Below are positions 8,801 through 17,444 of a stretch of DNA of 25,283 nt, in pieces. Under the pieces are notes generated by a model. It searched no databases. It worked only from the letters and a program-made list of their open reading frames with translations, and was not told where the DNA came from. Each line of letters begins with the position of its first letter. Position 1 is the first letter of the stretch. The position numbers and the translations under genes were made by a program. The stretch is from Balneolaceae bacterium (GTDB lineage Bacteria; Bacteroidota; Rhodothermia; Balneolales; Balneolaceae). Location of the stretch: positions 1 through 25,283 of the forward strand of contig JAASTO010000013.1 in assembly GCA_021767245.1 (NCBI GenBank), written 5' to 3'.

Positions 8801-10162
8801 ATGAGATACTCCAAAAAAGACATAAAAAAAGAAGGGAAAAAACTCCTTCAGATAGGCAGCCCCATCATAGCCACACAACTGATCAGCATGGGGCTTAATT
8901 TCACCGATACCGTAATGGCAGGGAATCTCTCTGCCCTGGATCTGGCGGCTGTCGCCATTGGAAATGCCATTTTTATGCCCATCGGAATATTTTGCATGGC
9001 TACTTTGATCGCCATAAACCCTGTGGTTTCACAATTTCTGGGAGCCCGAAAATTTGAGGAGATCGGCAAAAGTGCCCGTCAGCTTTTTTGGTTGATCCTG
9101 ATACTATCTATTCCCGCTTTTTTCCTCATCCGTAATATGGATATCGTGATGTACTGGATCAATGTGACCCCTGAGATCATCCCCATTGCCGTTGGTTATC
9201 TTAAGGCAGTTTCATGGGGCATCCCTCCATTACTTGTTTATGCGGGCATTAGGTATTTCAGCGAAGGATTATCAGTGACCAAACCCGCCATGTATATTGC
9301 GATCGGGGCACTTTTTGTGAATGTAGTAGCCAATTATGTTTTAATGTATGGTAAGCTTGGGTTTCCTGAGCTGGGCGCTGTTGGCACCGGTTATGCAACT
9401 GCTATAGTTTCCCTGTTTGAAGCCATTATTTTTGTAGCTTTTACTGCTTCATTCAAACCTTTTAAGCGCTTCAATATATTTGCACGAACCAAAGGCCCCG
9501 AATGGAAATACATCAGTGAACTGATCAAGATCGGTATTCCAAATGGCGTAAGCTCTTCAATGGAAGTCCTGCTGTTTGCCACCGTCAGTTTGTTGATGGG
9601 TTCATTGAGCGTAAAAGCAGCGGCAGCTCATCAGATAGCGATCAATGTGGCATCAGCCATGTTCATGATCCCATTTGGTTTGTCTATGGCTATATCGCAA
9701 CGGGTTGGTTTTTCGATCGGACAGGGCTCCGTTGAGAAGGCCCGATTTAGAGGATTTGTCGGTATCGTAATTTGCGCCGGAGTGATGACCTTCACCGCCA
9801 TCCTTTTGTTTTTAGCTCCGGATCTTATCATCAGTATTTACACCCGTGACCCTGAAGTTGCTACAGTTGCAGTATCCTTACTTTTTATGGCAGCAGTGTT
9901 TCAGATCTCTGATGGTCTTCAAGTCGGTGGATTTGGAGCCTTAAGAGGACTGAAAGATACCCGCATCCCCATGGTAGTTAATTTCTTTTCTTACTGGCTG
10001 ATCGGCTTCCCTGTTGGATACTATCTGGGGATTATCAGAAATGTTGGCCCTGAAGGCCTTTGGATCGGGTTGATTAGTGGACTGACTGTTGCAGCGGTTC
10101 TCCATAATTATCGGTTCAACAAACTCACCAAGCAAAACCTGAAAGATCTGGGTTCTTTTTAA
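8801..10162 (+). CDS. MATE family multidrug efflux transporter (NorM-like)
   Basis: The 453-residue protein is hydrophobic throughout, with about twelve predicted helices. The family N-terminal signature is visible in LQIGSPIIATQLISMGLNFTDTVMAGNLS (residues about 16-44), and the second half repeats it with GIPNGVSSSMEVLLFATVSLLMGSLS. MATE proteins exchange Na+ or H+ for cationic drugs, dyes or metabolites across the inner membrane. It lies 69 nt upstream of the type III polyketide synthase on the same strand, with no obvious terminator between, so it could export the product or an intermediate. Long-chain phenolic lipids usually stay in membranes, so this link is only a guess and the gene may simply be a neighbour. 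Confidence 0.92.
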   Translation: MRYSKKDIKKEGKKLLQIGSPIIATQLISMGLNFTDTVMAGNLSALDLAAVAIGNAIFMPIGIFCMATLIAINPVVSQFLGARKFEEIGKSARQLFWLILILSIPAFFLIRNMDIVMYWINVTPEIIPIAVGYLKAVSWGIPPLLVYAGIRYFSEGLSVTKPAMYIAIGALFVNVVANYVLMYGKLGFPELGAVGTGYATAIVSLFEAIIFVAFTASFKPFKRFNIFARTKGPEWKYISELIKIGIPNGVSSSMEVLLFATVSLLMGSLSVKAAAAHQIAINVASAMFMIPFGLSMAISQRVGFSIGQGSVEKARFRGFVGIVICAGVMTFTAILLFLAPDLIISIYTRDPEVATVAVSLLFMAAVFQISDGLQVGGFGALRGLKDTRIPMVVNFFSYWLIGFPVGYYLGIIRNVGPEGLWIGLISGLTVAAVLHNYRFNKLTKQNLKDLGSF

Positions 10163-10231
10163 AGATCGTTTATGAATGAACCTGACAGCGTAAGGGTTTC
10201 TTAATCAAACCATAAACTCTTATTCTGATCA

Positions 10232-11332
10232 ATGGCCGTTTTCATCCACGATATTGCAACTTCAGTACCATCCTTCTGCAGTGACCAACAACACATCCGG
10301 GAAGTCATGAAGAAGTATGTTGGTACTGATCGTAAGACCGAAGCCATTATTCACCGTATTTACACCCAATCAGGAATTGAAAAGCGCCATTCAGTCATAG
10401 AAGATTTCACTCCCGATGAAAAAGGTGAGCTGTTTTTTAATGATTCCCCAAAAATTGAGCCGGGAACAGCCGTTCGTAATGAGATCTATGCAAGAGAATC
10501 CAGAAAATTATTTGTTGATGTTGCCCGTAAATTACTTGCCGATAACCCGGATATTTCATCAGATGATATAACCCACGTCATCACCGTTTCATGTACCGGT
10601 TTTTACGCACCCGGGCCCGATTATGAGATCGTAAAAGCACTAAACCTTAGGCCTTCCACTGAGCGTTTTCATGTTGGCTTCATGGGCTGTTTTGGAGCTT
10701 TTCCGGCTATGAAGATGGCCAAATCATTTTGTGAATCCGATCCAAATGCTACTGTATTAATGGTAAGCGCTGAGTTGTGCACTCTTCATTTTCAGATGAA
10801 GAATGATATCGACAGCTTACTATCGGGGAGTGTTTTTGCGGACGGGGCTGCCGGCATGCTGATCTCATCAAAAGAACCGGACAAAAACGCGTTCAAAATA
10901 ATGGGATTTGCCTCTGCCTTAGCCATCGAGGGTGAACAGGATATGGCCTGGACGATAGGAGATACAGGTTTTGATATGGTGTTGTCAAAATATGTCCCTG
11001 ATATCATCAAAAGTAACCTGGATAACGCACTTTCACCTATTTACGCCCAATATCAATTGAGTGAAAAAAATATTGACCGCTGGGCTATCCATCCGGGTGG
11101 AAGATCGATCGTGGATAAAATACAGGAAAGTCTCCACCTTAAGGAAGAACAAGTTCACTCATCCCGAAAAGTACTGGCGGAATACGGTAATATGAGCAGT
11201 GCGACTGTGCTATTTGTATTGAAGGATATTTTAAATTCTGATCTTAAACCGGACGAGAACGTTCTATCTATGGCATTTGGTCCCGGCCTCACCATTGAAA
11301 GTGGTTTATTTAAAACCCATCATCCCTATTGA
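10232..11332 (+). CDS. type III polyketide synthase (alkylresorcinol/alkylpyrone synthase type)
   Basis: Type III synthases are homodimeric ketosynthases that extend an acyl-CoA with malonyl-CoA and cyclise the chain. The 366-residue protein has the full catalytic triad: C121 in VSCTGFYAPGPD, H287 in WAIHPGGRSIVDKI and N320 in EYGNMSSATVLFVL. The family C-terminal motif AFGPGLTIESGLF (348-360) and MGCFGAFPAMKMA (151-163) are also present. Bacterial relatives followed by a methyltransferase and an FAD monooxygenase (SrsA of Streptomyces griseus) use long fatty-acyl starters to make alkylresorcinols, and that is the inferred activity here; an alkylpyrone product is the main alternative. The methyltransferase follows after 6 nt. 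The ATG has no clear Shine-Dalgarno. Confidence 0.92.
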   Translation: MAVFIHDIATSVPSFCSDQQHIREVMKKYVGTDRKTEAIIHRIYTQSGIEKRHSVIEDFTPDEKGELFFNDSPKIEPGTAVRNEIYARESRKLFVDVARKLLADNPDISSDDITHVITVSCTGFYAPGPDYEIVKALNLRPSTERFHVGFMGCFGAFPAMKMAKSFCESDPNATVLMVSAELCTLHFQMKNDIDSLLSGSVFADGAAGMLISSKEPDKNAFKIMGFASALAIEGEQDMAWTIGDTGFDMVLSKYVPDIIKSNLDNALSPIYAQYQLSEKNIDRWAIHPGGRSIVDKIQESLHLKEEQVHSSRKVLAEYGNMSSATVLFVLKDILNSDLKPDENVLSMAFGPGLTIESGLFKTHHPY

Positions 11333-11338
11333 AGAATT

Positions 11339-12025
11339 ATGTTTTTAGCAGAAAGAGAACCCGGGTTGATCGAAGAAATGGACAAAGAGGATTGCGACCT
11401 CCAAAAATTACATAATACCTACCGGCAATTTCGCTACATCAACAGACTGATCTCTAAATGGAGACAGCTGTATAAAAATGAAATTCGACCTATCTTGGCA
11501 AAACAGACCTCAACCACTTTGCTCGATATCGGTTCAGGAGGAGGTGATATTACATGCAGCATTGAAAATTGGGCTCAAAAAGATGGATACAATCTGAAAA
11601 TTACCGCAGCGGATCCGGATGACAGAGCTTTTCACTACTGCCGGGAAAATCACACTGATCGTGATATTGAATGGGTAAAAAGCACCTCCACAGAACTTTT
11701 AGCAAACGGATCTAAATTCGATATCGTGATCTCCAACCATCTCCTCCATCACCTTACCGATGATGAAATACAGAACCTATTAAGTGAATGTGAACAGCTC
11801 ACAACACAAAAGGTTGTGTTTAATGATATTGAGAGAAATGCCATTGGATACTTCTTCTTTAACGTTTTATCTAGGCTATTTTTCAGAAACTCTTTTATTA
11901 CAAAAGACGGGTTAACTTCTATCCGGCGAAGCTTCAGAAAGAGTGAACTTGAGAAGATCATTCCTGATAACTGGGTTGTGAGAAGATCATTCCCATTCAG
12001 ACTTATTCTGATCCATGAAAAATAG
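11339..12025 (+). CDS. class I SAM-dependent methyltransferase of the polyketide operon
   Basis: The 228-residue protein has SAM motif I in LLDIGSGGGD (61-70), an acidic residue at the end of the second strand (AADPDD, 90-95), and FDIVISNHLLHHL (127-139) as the post-motif substrate region. FNDIERN and FRNSFITKDGLTSIRRSF follow; this C-terminal region recurs in methyltransferases placed beside type III synthases. By analogy with SrsB it would methylate an alkylresorcinol, on ring carbon or on oxygen; the sequence does not tell which. The gene overlaps the monooxygenase start by 11 nt, so translational coupling is likely. Confidence 0.85.
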   Translation: MFLAEREPGLIEEMDKEDCDLQKLHNTYRQFRYINRLISKWRQLYKNEIRPILAKQTSTTLLDIGSGGGDITCSIENWAQKDGYNLKITAADPDDRAFHYCRENHTDRDIEWVKSTSTELLANGSKFDIVISNHLLHHLTDDEIQNLLSECEQLTTQKVVFNDIERNAIGYFFFNVLSRLFFRNSFITKDGLTSIRRSFRKSELEKIIPDNWVVRRSFPFRLILIHEK

Positions 12026-13169
12026 CCCCACTTACATACCGGTCGTTATTATAGGAGGTGGTCCGGTGGGACTCTTCCTTGCCATCTGCCTGCTGAAAAA
12101 AGGGATCCAATGCAAAATACTAGAAAAGCGACATGAACCGGTTCCAGATTCACGGTCCCTTGGTATTCATCCGGTATCACTTGAGCTGTTTGATAAGATA
12201 GATCTCACACAGCCTTTTCTGAATCAGGGCCTGAAGATCCAAAAAGGATTTGCCTTAAGTTCTGACAAGGTATTAGGAGAGATCAATTTTGAGGGCTGCC
12301 CGAAACCGCATAATTACATTTTGGCTTGTCCACAGTTTACATCCGAAGCGATATTAAGAGAGGAATTGAACCGGCTGGATGATTCGGTCCTGGTCACAAA
12401 AGCCGAGTTCAACGAACTAAAACAAAAGGAAGATCAGGTTGAAATTTACTTCACCGATGAACAAGGTAATAATAGATTCATAACGGCTGACTATGTAATC
12501 GGATGTGATGGAAAGAACAGCCCGGTTCGTCAGCGCTCATCCATTCATTATTCCGGCAAGCGGTATGATGACACCTATATAATGGGAGATTTTGAGGATA
12601 ATACAGATTTCGGTTCAGATGCCGCTGTTTACTTACCGCCGGATGGACTGATCGAATGCTTCCCTCTGCCAAATGGCATGAGGCGATGGGTCGTTAAAAC
12701 GGATTCTTACGTTGAGAACCCTGACAGTACCATTATTGTTGAGTTCATCAGAAAACGGATTAACCATGATCTAACGGCCATTCAGAACGTAATGATCAGT
12801 AGTTTTGGCGTTCAGCATTTTATAGCAGAAACCTTTGTCAAAGGCCGTGTGATATTGGCCGGTGATGCAGCTCACGTTGTCAGCCCCATTGGCGGTCAGG
12901 GGATGAACCTCGGATGGCTTGATGCCTGGCGAGTAGCTGAGATTTTATCCGGTGATGATATCGACCTTAACTTAAAGGAGTACTCCGAGTCCCAAAAAAA
13001 GATCACCCGAAAAGTAGCAAAGCGGGCTGAGTTGAATATGGCTTTAGGCAGAAAAACCGCGATTCCCTCGATCAGAAATCTTTTCATCAAATCCTTACTG
13101 AAAAAACCCCTGAAAAATAAGATCGCCCAATTGTTTACTATGCGTGGACTTGAAAGCTGGTGGATCTGA
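12015..13169 (+). CDS. FAD-dependent aromatic monooxygenase of the polyketide operon
   Basis: The 384-residue protein belongs to the p-hydroxybenzoate-hydroxylase-like flavoproteins. VVIIGGGPVGLFLA (10-23) is the FAD Rossmann motif followed by the ribose-binding E38. VIGCDGKNSPVR (161-172) is the DG motif contacting both FAD and NAD(P)H. RVILAGDAAHVVSPIGGQGMN (278-298) is the GD motif plus the flavin-binding loop. It matches SrsC in position and type, so hydroxylation of a (methylated) alkylresorcinol to a hydroquinone or quinone is inferred. The start overlaps the methyltransferase by 11 nt. The stop is 2 nt from the stop of the convergent kinase gene. A C-terminal basic stretch (about 330-370, many Lys/Arg) could help membrane association (guess). 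Confidence 0.88.
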   Translation: MKNSPTYIPVVIIGGGPVGLFLAICLLKKGIQCKILEKRHEPVPDSRSLGIHPVSLELFDKIDLTQPFLNQGLKIQKGFALSSDKVLGEINFEGCPKPHNYILACPQFTSEAILREELNRLDDSVLVTKAEFNELKQKEDQVEIYFTDEQGNNRFITADYVIGCDGKNSPVRQRSSIHYSGKRYDDTYIMGDFEDNTDFGSDAAVYLPPDGLIECFPLPNGMRRWVVKTDSYVENPDSTIIVEFIRKRINHDLTAIQNVMISSFGVQHFIAETFVKGRVILAGDAAHVVSPIGGQGMNLGWLDAWRVAEILSGDDIDLNLKEYSESQKKITRKVAKRAELNMALGRKTAIPSIRNLFIKSLLKKPLKNKIAQLFTMRGLESWWI

Positions 13170-13171
13170 TC

Positions 13172-14323
13172 TTATAACGTGAAGCTGATCTCGGTTTTAC
13201 TTCCCTGCCCCGGTACTGAATGCTCAATACTGCCATCCAATTTATTGATCAGCGATTTCACAATGAACCGGCTGTTTGGTTTTCCATTCTTAATTCCTGG
13301 CATTTCATCATCAGATGATCCCGATGATTCGATCACAAGCGAAACATTGTTTTCATCTGAAACACTCAGTGAAACCTTGATCTCAGACACGGTGTCACCT
13401 TCCAGCAACCGAGACAGCTCATTCAACAGTAATTCGTTCACACTTAACCCACAAAGTATTGACCGATTCAGATCCAGGTTCAGAGGTTTTAGATCTGTGG
13501 ATATGGTGATCTGCTGATCGAAATCATCAAAGGTCTTTTCGGCATTTTTTACGATATCCCTGATATACTCATCCAGCTGAATGTGATCTTCATTTTTCCC
13601 ATCAGATTGTGCGGAATGAGCCTTTGCCAGTGTCCTGATCCGACTATTCGTGAAGGTTAGTAAATAGCGTGCTTTTTCATCCTGAACATCATCAATGTCA
13701 AACTCGATCAATCCACTGATCACTGAAAGGCTATTTTTTAATCGATGATGAAGTTCCGATATGTATTCTTTTTTGTGGTCTAATTGCTTCTCTTGCTCCT
13801 CATAGATCTTGGAACGCTCAATTGCTGTCGATACCTGCATTGACAGAGTTTGAAATATCTTCAACTCCTCTTTTTTGAAAGGCAGTCCTTCAATTTTATT
13901 AATGGCCTGCAATACACCAAAAGGATCACCGGAAGCATTTTTTAAAGGTACACAAATGATGTTTCGTGTGGTAAAAGAAGGGCTCAGATCTTTATAGAAA
14001 AGTTCATCGTCCTTTATATCATTCGAGATATAAGGCTCATTATTATCCAAAACCCAACCCGCAATACCCATTCCTTTTGGTATGGTTGCTCCAAGAATCT
14101 CATCCTTCACAGGACCGGTAGCCATACTTACTTTTAGGTTTTTCTTCTCATTATCAAGCAGCATGAGTGAGCTTGCTTCCGAGTCTAACCCGATCTTAAT
14201 GGCTTCCAGACATTTCAAAAGCACCTCGTTAAGATCCAAGGTACGGTTCAGGCTTGCTATAACTTTGGAAAGAGCCTCGTTGCCAACTATGAACTGGTCT
14301 TCCCTGACTTCGTTAGTGTTCAC
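13172..14323 (-). CDS. GAF-domain sensor kinase with HisKA_2-type dimerisation domain
   Basis: This 383-residue soluble protein has a GAF domain at about 20-172 (SEASSLMLLD, GIAGWVLDNNEPYISNDI, IICVPLKNASGDPFGVLQAINK). A short coiled linker and a HisKA_2 motif follow, YISELHHRLKNSLSVISGLI (187-206), with H193 as the probable phosphorylation site. The ATPase part keeps the N-box (VNELLLNELSRLL, N301), but the G1 box is ESSGSSDDEMPG with no Asp before Gly, and the G2 loop is weak (PGQGSKTEI). Activity may be low or altered. The start is GTG at 14323 with AGGGTAGAAA just upstream; no ATG offers a complete GAF domain. It converges on the polyketide operon with 2 nt between stops. No response regulator is adjacent. 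Confidence 0.82.
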   Translation of the reverse strand: MNTNEVREDQFIVGNEALSKVIASLNRTLDLNEVLLKCLEAIKIGLDSEASSLMLLDNEKKNLKVSMATGPVKDEILGATIPKGMGIAGWVLDNNEPYISNDIKDDELFYKDLSPSFTTRNIICVPLKNASGDPFGVLQAINKIEGLPFKKEELKIFQTLSMQVSTAIERSKIYEEQEKQLDHKKEYISELHHRLKNSLSVISGLIEFDIDDVQDEKARYLLTFTNSRIRTLAKAHSAQSDGKNEDHIQLDEYIRDIVKNAEKTFDDFDQQITISTDLKPLNLDLNRSILCGLSVNELLLNELSRLLEGDTVSEIKVSLSVSDENNVSLVIESSGSSDDEMPGIKNGKPNSRFIVKSLINKLDGSIEHSVPGQGSKTEISFTL

Positions 14324-14420
14324 TTTCTACCCTATTTTATTCTTTATTCCCGATTACTAATTCCTTTCAAAGAATATATAGAAATCTTTCAGAAAAGTTG
14401 ATGAACACTTTTTAATATAA

Positions 14421-14451
14421 AAAAGCGCAGCCTTTGTCAGACTGCGCTTTT
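14421..14451 (-). terminator. intrinsic terminator of acnA
   Basis: A perfect 10-bp stem (AAAAGCGCAG / CTGCGCTTTT) encloses an 11-nt loop. On the minus strand the GC-rich part is followed by six T and then an A/T-rich tail, a good rho-independent terminator 26 nt past the aconitase stop. On the plus strand the arm ends in only four T, so it mainly serves the minus strand. The rest of the 14324-14476 gap holds only the upstream region of the GAF kinase. Confidence 0.85.
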
Positions 14452-14476
14452 CAAATTCTAGCAAAATTTCTGAGAT

Positions 14477-17188
14477 CTAGTTCTCAGTTTTGCTCTTCTT
14501 CAGGTAATCAAGCAGTACCGTGTGCAGAATACCTCCATTTCGGTAGTAATCTACCTCAACAGGAGTATCGATTCGGCAATCGGTCATAAACTCAATAACC
14601 TCTCCATTATCTTTGGTTGCTGTCACTTTGATCTCATCCTGAGCCTGTACTGAATCATCAACATGAATGTCGAAAGTTTCAGAGCCGTCAAGACCAAGAC
14701 TGTCCGCTGTGTCACCTTCCTTGAACTGCAGTGGGAGTACACCCATCTGTATCAGGTTTGAACGGTGAATACGCTCATACGATGTTGCGATCACGCATTT
14801 AACACCCAACAGGTTGGTACCTTTGGCGGCCCAGTCACGGGATGAACCGGTTCCATACTGCGTACCGGCCAGCGCAACCAATGGGGTTCCAGATTCTTTG
14901 TATTTCAGAGAAGCCTCATAAATGGTTGTGATCTCATCTTCTGGGAAGTACTTGGTGTAACCACCTTCCTTACCCGGTGCCAGCTGATTCTTGAATCTTA
15001 CATTCGCGAAAGTACCACGGGTCATTACGCGGTCATTACCACGGCGTGAACCGTATGAGTTAAAGTCTTCTTTCTTGACTCCACGCTCTTTCAGGTATTT
15101 ACCGGCCGGTGAATCTTCTGCAATATTACCGGCAGGAGAGATGTGGTCTGTTGTGATAGAATCACCCACTTTAACCAGTGCTCTTGCCCCTTTGATCGGT
15201 TTGATCGGCTCAGGTTCTTCGCTCATTCCCATAAAGAATGGTGGCTCCTGAATGTATGTAGATTCATCGCTCCAGTTAAATAGCTCTCCGCCTGAAACCG
15301 GAATGTCTTCCCAGGTTGGAGATTCAAAGATATCACTGTACATCTTGTCAAACAGTTCCGGACGAATTGCAGCATCTAAATGCTCGGCAATTTCTTCGGT
15401 TGTAGGCCAGATGTCTTTCAGATATACATCGTTTCCATCCGCATCTTTTCCGATCGGCTCTTTAGCCAGGTCAATATCAACGGTTCCGGCCAATGCATAG
15501 GCAACTACCAATGGCGGTGAAGCCAGATAGTTCGCTTTCACCCAAGGGTGAATTCGGCCTTCAAAGTTACGGTTACCGGAAAGTACACCGGCAGCGATCA
15601 GGTCGCCTTCTTTAATAGCACGTTCTACTTCTTCAGGCAGCGGACCGGAGTTACCGATACATGTGGTACATCCGTAGCCTACCAGGTTGAACCCAAGCTT
15701 GTCCATATATTCGGTCAGGCCGGCTTCCTTCAGATATTCAGTTACCACACGAGAACCCGGTGCAAGAGAAGTCTTCACGTAAGCAGGAACTTTAAGTCCC
15801 TTCTCTACGGCTTTCTTCGCTACAATACCGGCACCCAGCATTACGCTTGGGTTCGAGGTGTTGGTACACGAGGTGATAGCGGCAATTACCACATCACCGT
15901 GCTTCATTTCAATTTCCTGACCGTTCTTGTAAATACCTTTGTTGGCCAGTTTTTCCTGTGCCAGGTTGAAACCCATGGTTGGGTTATCACTGGTCAGTGA
16001 TTGCTCAAATGCTTCCTTCATGTGATCCAGCTTGATGCGATCATGAGGAAGTTTTGGTCCGGCAAGGGAGGTTTCAACCGTACTCAAGTCCAGCTCAAGC
16101 GTTGATGAGAATTCAGGATCAGGTGTGTCATCCGTTCTGAACAGGCCCTGCTCTTTGGTATATGCTTCAACCAGGTTAACCAGTTCTTCAGAACGACCGG
16201 TTCTTCTCATGTAACGAAGTGATTCTTCATCAACCGGGAAGAAGCCCATGGTGGCTCCATATTCAGGAGACATATTGGCAATGGTTGCACGATCAGGCAG
16301 ACTCATGTTACTGAGTCCGTCACCATAAAATTCTACGAACTTACCTACTACACCATGTTGACGAAGCATTTGAGTGACTGTCAGGGTAAGGTCAGTTGCT
16401 GTAATACCTTCTCTAAGTTTCCCGGTCAGCTTCATACCAACTACTTCAGGTACCAACATGGATATCGGCTGACCCAGCATTGCGGCTTCCGCTTCAATTC
16501 CACCAACACCCCAGCCAAGGATCCCAAGTCCGTTGATCATGGTGGTGTGCGAATCGGTTCCCACAAGTGTATCCGGATAGGCCGTTGTGGTTCCATCTTC
16601 TTCTTCTCGGGTAAAGACTCCACGACCCAAATACTCAAGGTTTACCTGGTGAACGATTCCGCGACCCGGAGGTACCACACGGAAATTATCAAAAGCTTCT
16701 TTACCCCATTTCAGGAATTCGTAACGCTCACGGTTACGCTCCATTTCCTTCTCAACATTGAACATGAGCGCATAATCCTGACCGAACATATCCACCTGTA
16801 CGGAGTGGTCAATAACCAGATCTACAGGAACCTGCGGATTAATATCCGTTGCTTTACCACCCATGCGCTTCATCGCTGAGCGAAGAGCTGCGAGATCAAC
16901 CACAGCAGGTACGCCGGTAAAATCTTGAAGTACTACCCGTGATGGTTTGAATGGGATTTCGCCCTGCGGATCCTTAGCATTGTAATTAGCAATTGCTTCA
17001 ATGTCTTTTTCGGTTACCGTGTATCCGTCAAATTCCCTGAGAACAGCCTCAAGCAAGATCTTAATGGAAAAGGGAAGTTTGGCAACGTTATCGTAACCCT
17101 GCTCTTTAAGCTTCTGCAGGCTAAACAAAAATGCCTTACCTGAACCTGTTTCGAATTCAACTCTGGTGTTTTTCAGTTTGTCGCTCAT
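14477..17188 (-). CDS. acnA: aconitate hydratase A
   Basis: Aconitase interconverts citrate and isocitrate in the TCA cycle using a [4Fe-4S] cluster. The 903 residues match the long AcnA/IRP-like monomeric type. The three cluster cysteines are visible: C441 in AITSCTNTSNPSVMLGAG, and C507 and C510 in GYGCTTCIGNSGP. The N-terminal part has VVDLAALRSAM and LVIDHSVQVDMFG. The swivel domain has VGDSITTDHISPAG, YGSRRGNDRVMTRGTFAN and the GSSRDWAAKGTNLLGVKCVIA block near the C terminus. It is transcribed alone and has its own terminator. TACCTTTA, one base off the TAnnTTTG box, lies about 40 nt upstream on its strand and may be the promoter. Confidence 0.98.
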   Translation of the reverse strand: MSDKLKNTRVEFETGSGKAFLFSLQKLKEQGYDNVAKLPFSIKILLEAVLREFDGYTVTEKDIEAIANYNAKDPQGEIPFKPSRVVLQDFTGVPAVVDLAALRSAMKRMGGKATDINPQVPVDLVIDHSVQVDMFGQDYALMFNVEKEMERNRERYEFLKWGKEAFDNFRVVPPGRGIVHQVNLEYLGRGVFTREEEDGTTTAYPDTLVGTDSHTTMINGLGILGWGVGGIEAEAAMLGQPISMLVPEVVGMKLTGKLREGITATDLTLTVTQMLRQHGVVGKFVEFYGDGLSNMSLPDRATIANMSPEYGATMGFFPVDEESLRYMRRTGRSEELVNLVEAYTKEQGLFRTDDTPDPEFSSTLELDLSTVETSLAGPKLPHDRIKLDHMKEAFEQSLTSDNPTMGFNLAQEKLANKGIYKNGQEIEMKHGDVVIAAITSCTNTSNPSVMLGAGIVAKKAVEKGLKVPAYVKTSLAPGSRVVTEYLKEAGLTEYMDKLGFNLVGYGCTTCIGNSGPLPEEVERAIKEGDLIAAGVLSGNRNFEGRIHPWVKANYLASPPLVVAYALAGTVDIDLAKEPIGKDADGNDVYLKDIWPTTEEIAEHLDAAIRPELFDKMYSDIFESPTWEDIPVSGGELFNWSDESTYIQEPPFFMGMSEEPEPIKPIKGARALVKVGDSITTDHISPAGNIAEDSPAGKYLKERGVKKEDFNSYGSRRGNDRVMTRGTFANVRFKNQLAPGKEGGYTKYFPEDEITTIYEASLKYKESGTPLVALAGTQYGTGSSRDWAAKGTNLLGVKCVIATSYERIHRSNLIQMGVLPLQFKEGDTADSLGLDGSETFDIHVDDSVQAQDEIKVTATKDNGEVIEFMTDCRIDTPVEVDYYRNGGILHTVLLDYLKKSKTEN

Positions 17189-17402
17189 TTTATGATCTGT
17201 TTACATTTACTTTTATATGCAGGCTAAAGGTACAAATCTTTTTGCGCATTGTCTTTAGCTTGTCTCTATTTACAACATCAATTTACGTGATGTAATTCAA
17301 CGAACCGGTTTCACGTAACTCATTTCACTGAAATTCTCATCCAATTGGGGTCCTGAAATTATTCTGTTTTCTTATATTGAAATCATCAAGAATTACTTCT
17401 AT

Positions 17403-17427
17403 CTTGTCAGACTTTCCAACAAGACAA
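17403..17427 (+). promoter_or_regulatory. small alternative hairpins in the rplM leader
   Basis: Between 17189 and 17444 the only structure I see is close to rplM. CTTGT (17403-17407) can pair with ACAAG (17419-17423), or TTGTC (17404-17408) with GACAA (17423-17427), but not both. A TATATT (17373-17378) could be a -10 element but has no good -35. L13 leaders are reported in Bacteroidia; I cannot match this to that consensus from memory. Confidence 0.25.
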
Positions 17428-17444
17428 AATAAACGAGTTGAATC

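Noticed and set aside
10163..10231. GGTTT/AAACC mini-hairpin between MATE and polyketide synthase as a terminator
   Set aside because: A 5-bp A/T-rich stem with no T-run is too weak to call.
8801..13169. Whole region as a recent genomic island
   Set aside because: No integrase, transposase, tRNA or flanking direct repeat is visible, and base composition looks like that of the neighbours by eye.
15548..16879. Plus-strand open frames of 150 and 174 codons across acnA
   Set aside because: Both lie opposite the conserved aconitase coding sequence and resemble no known protein; long antisense frames are expected in genes of this codon use.
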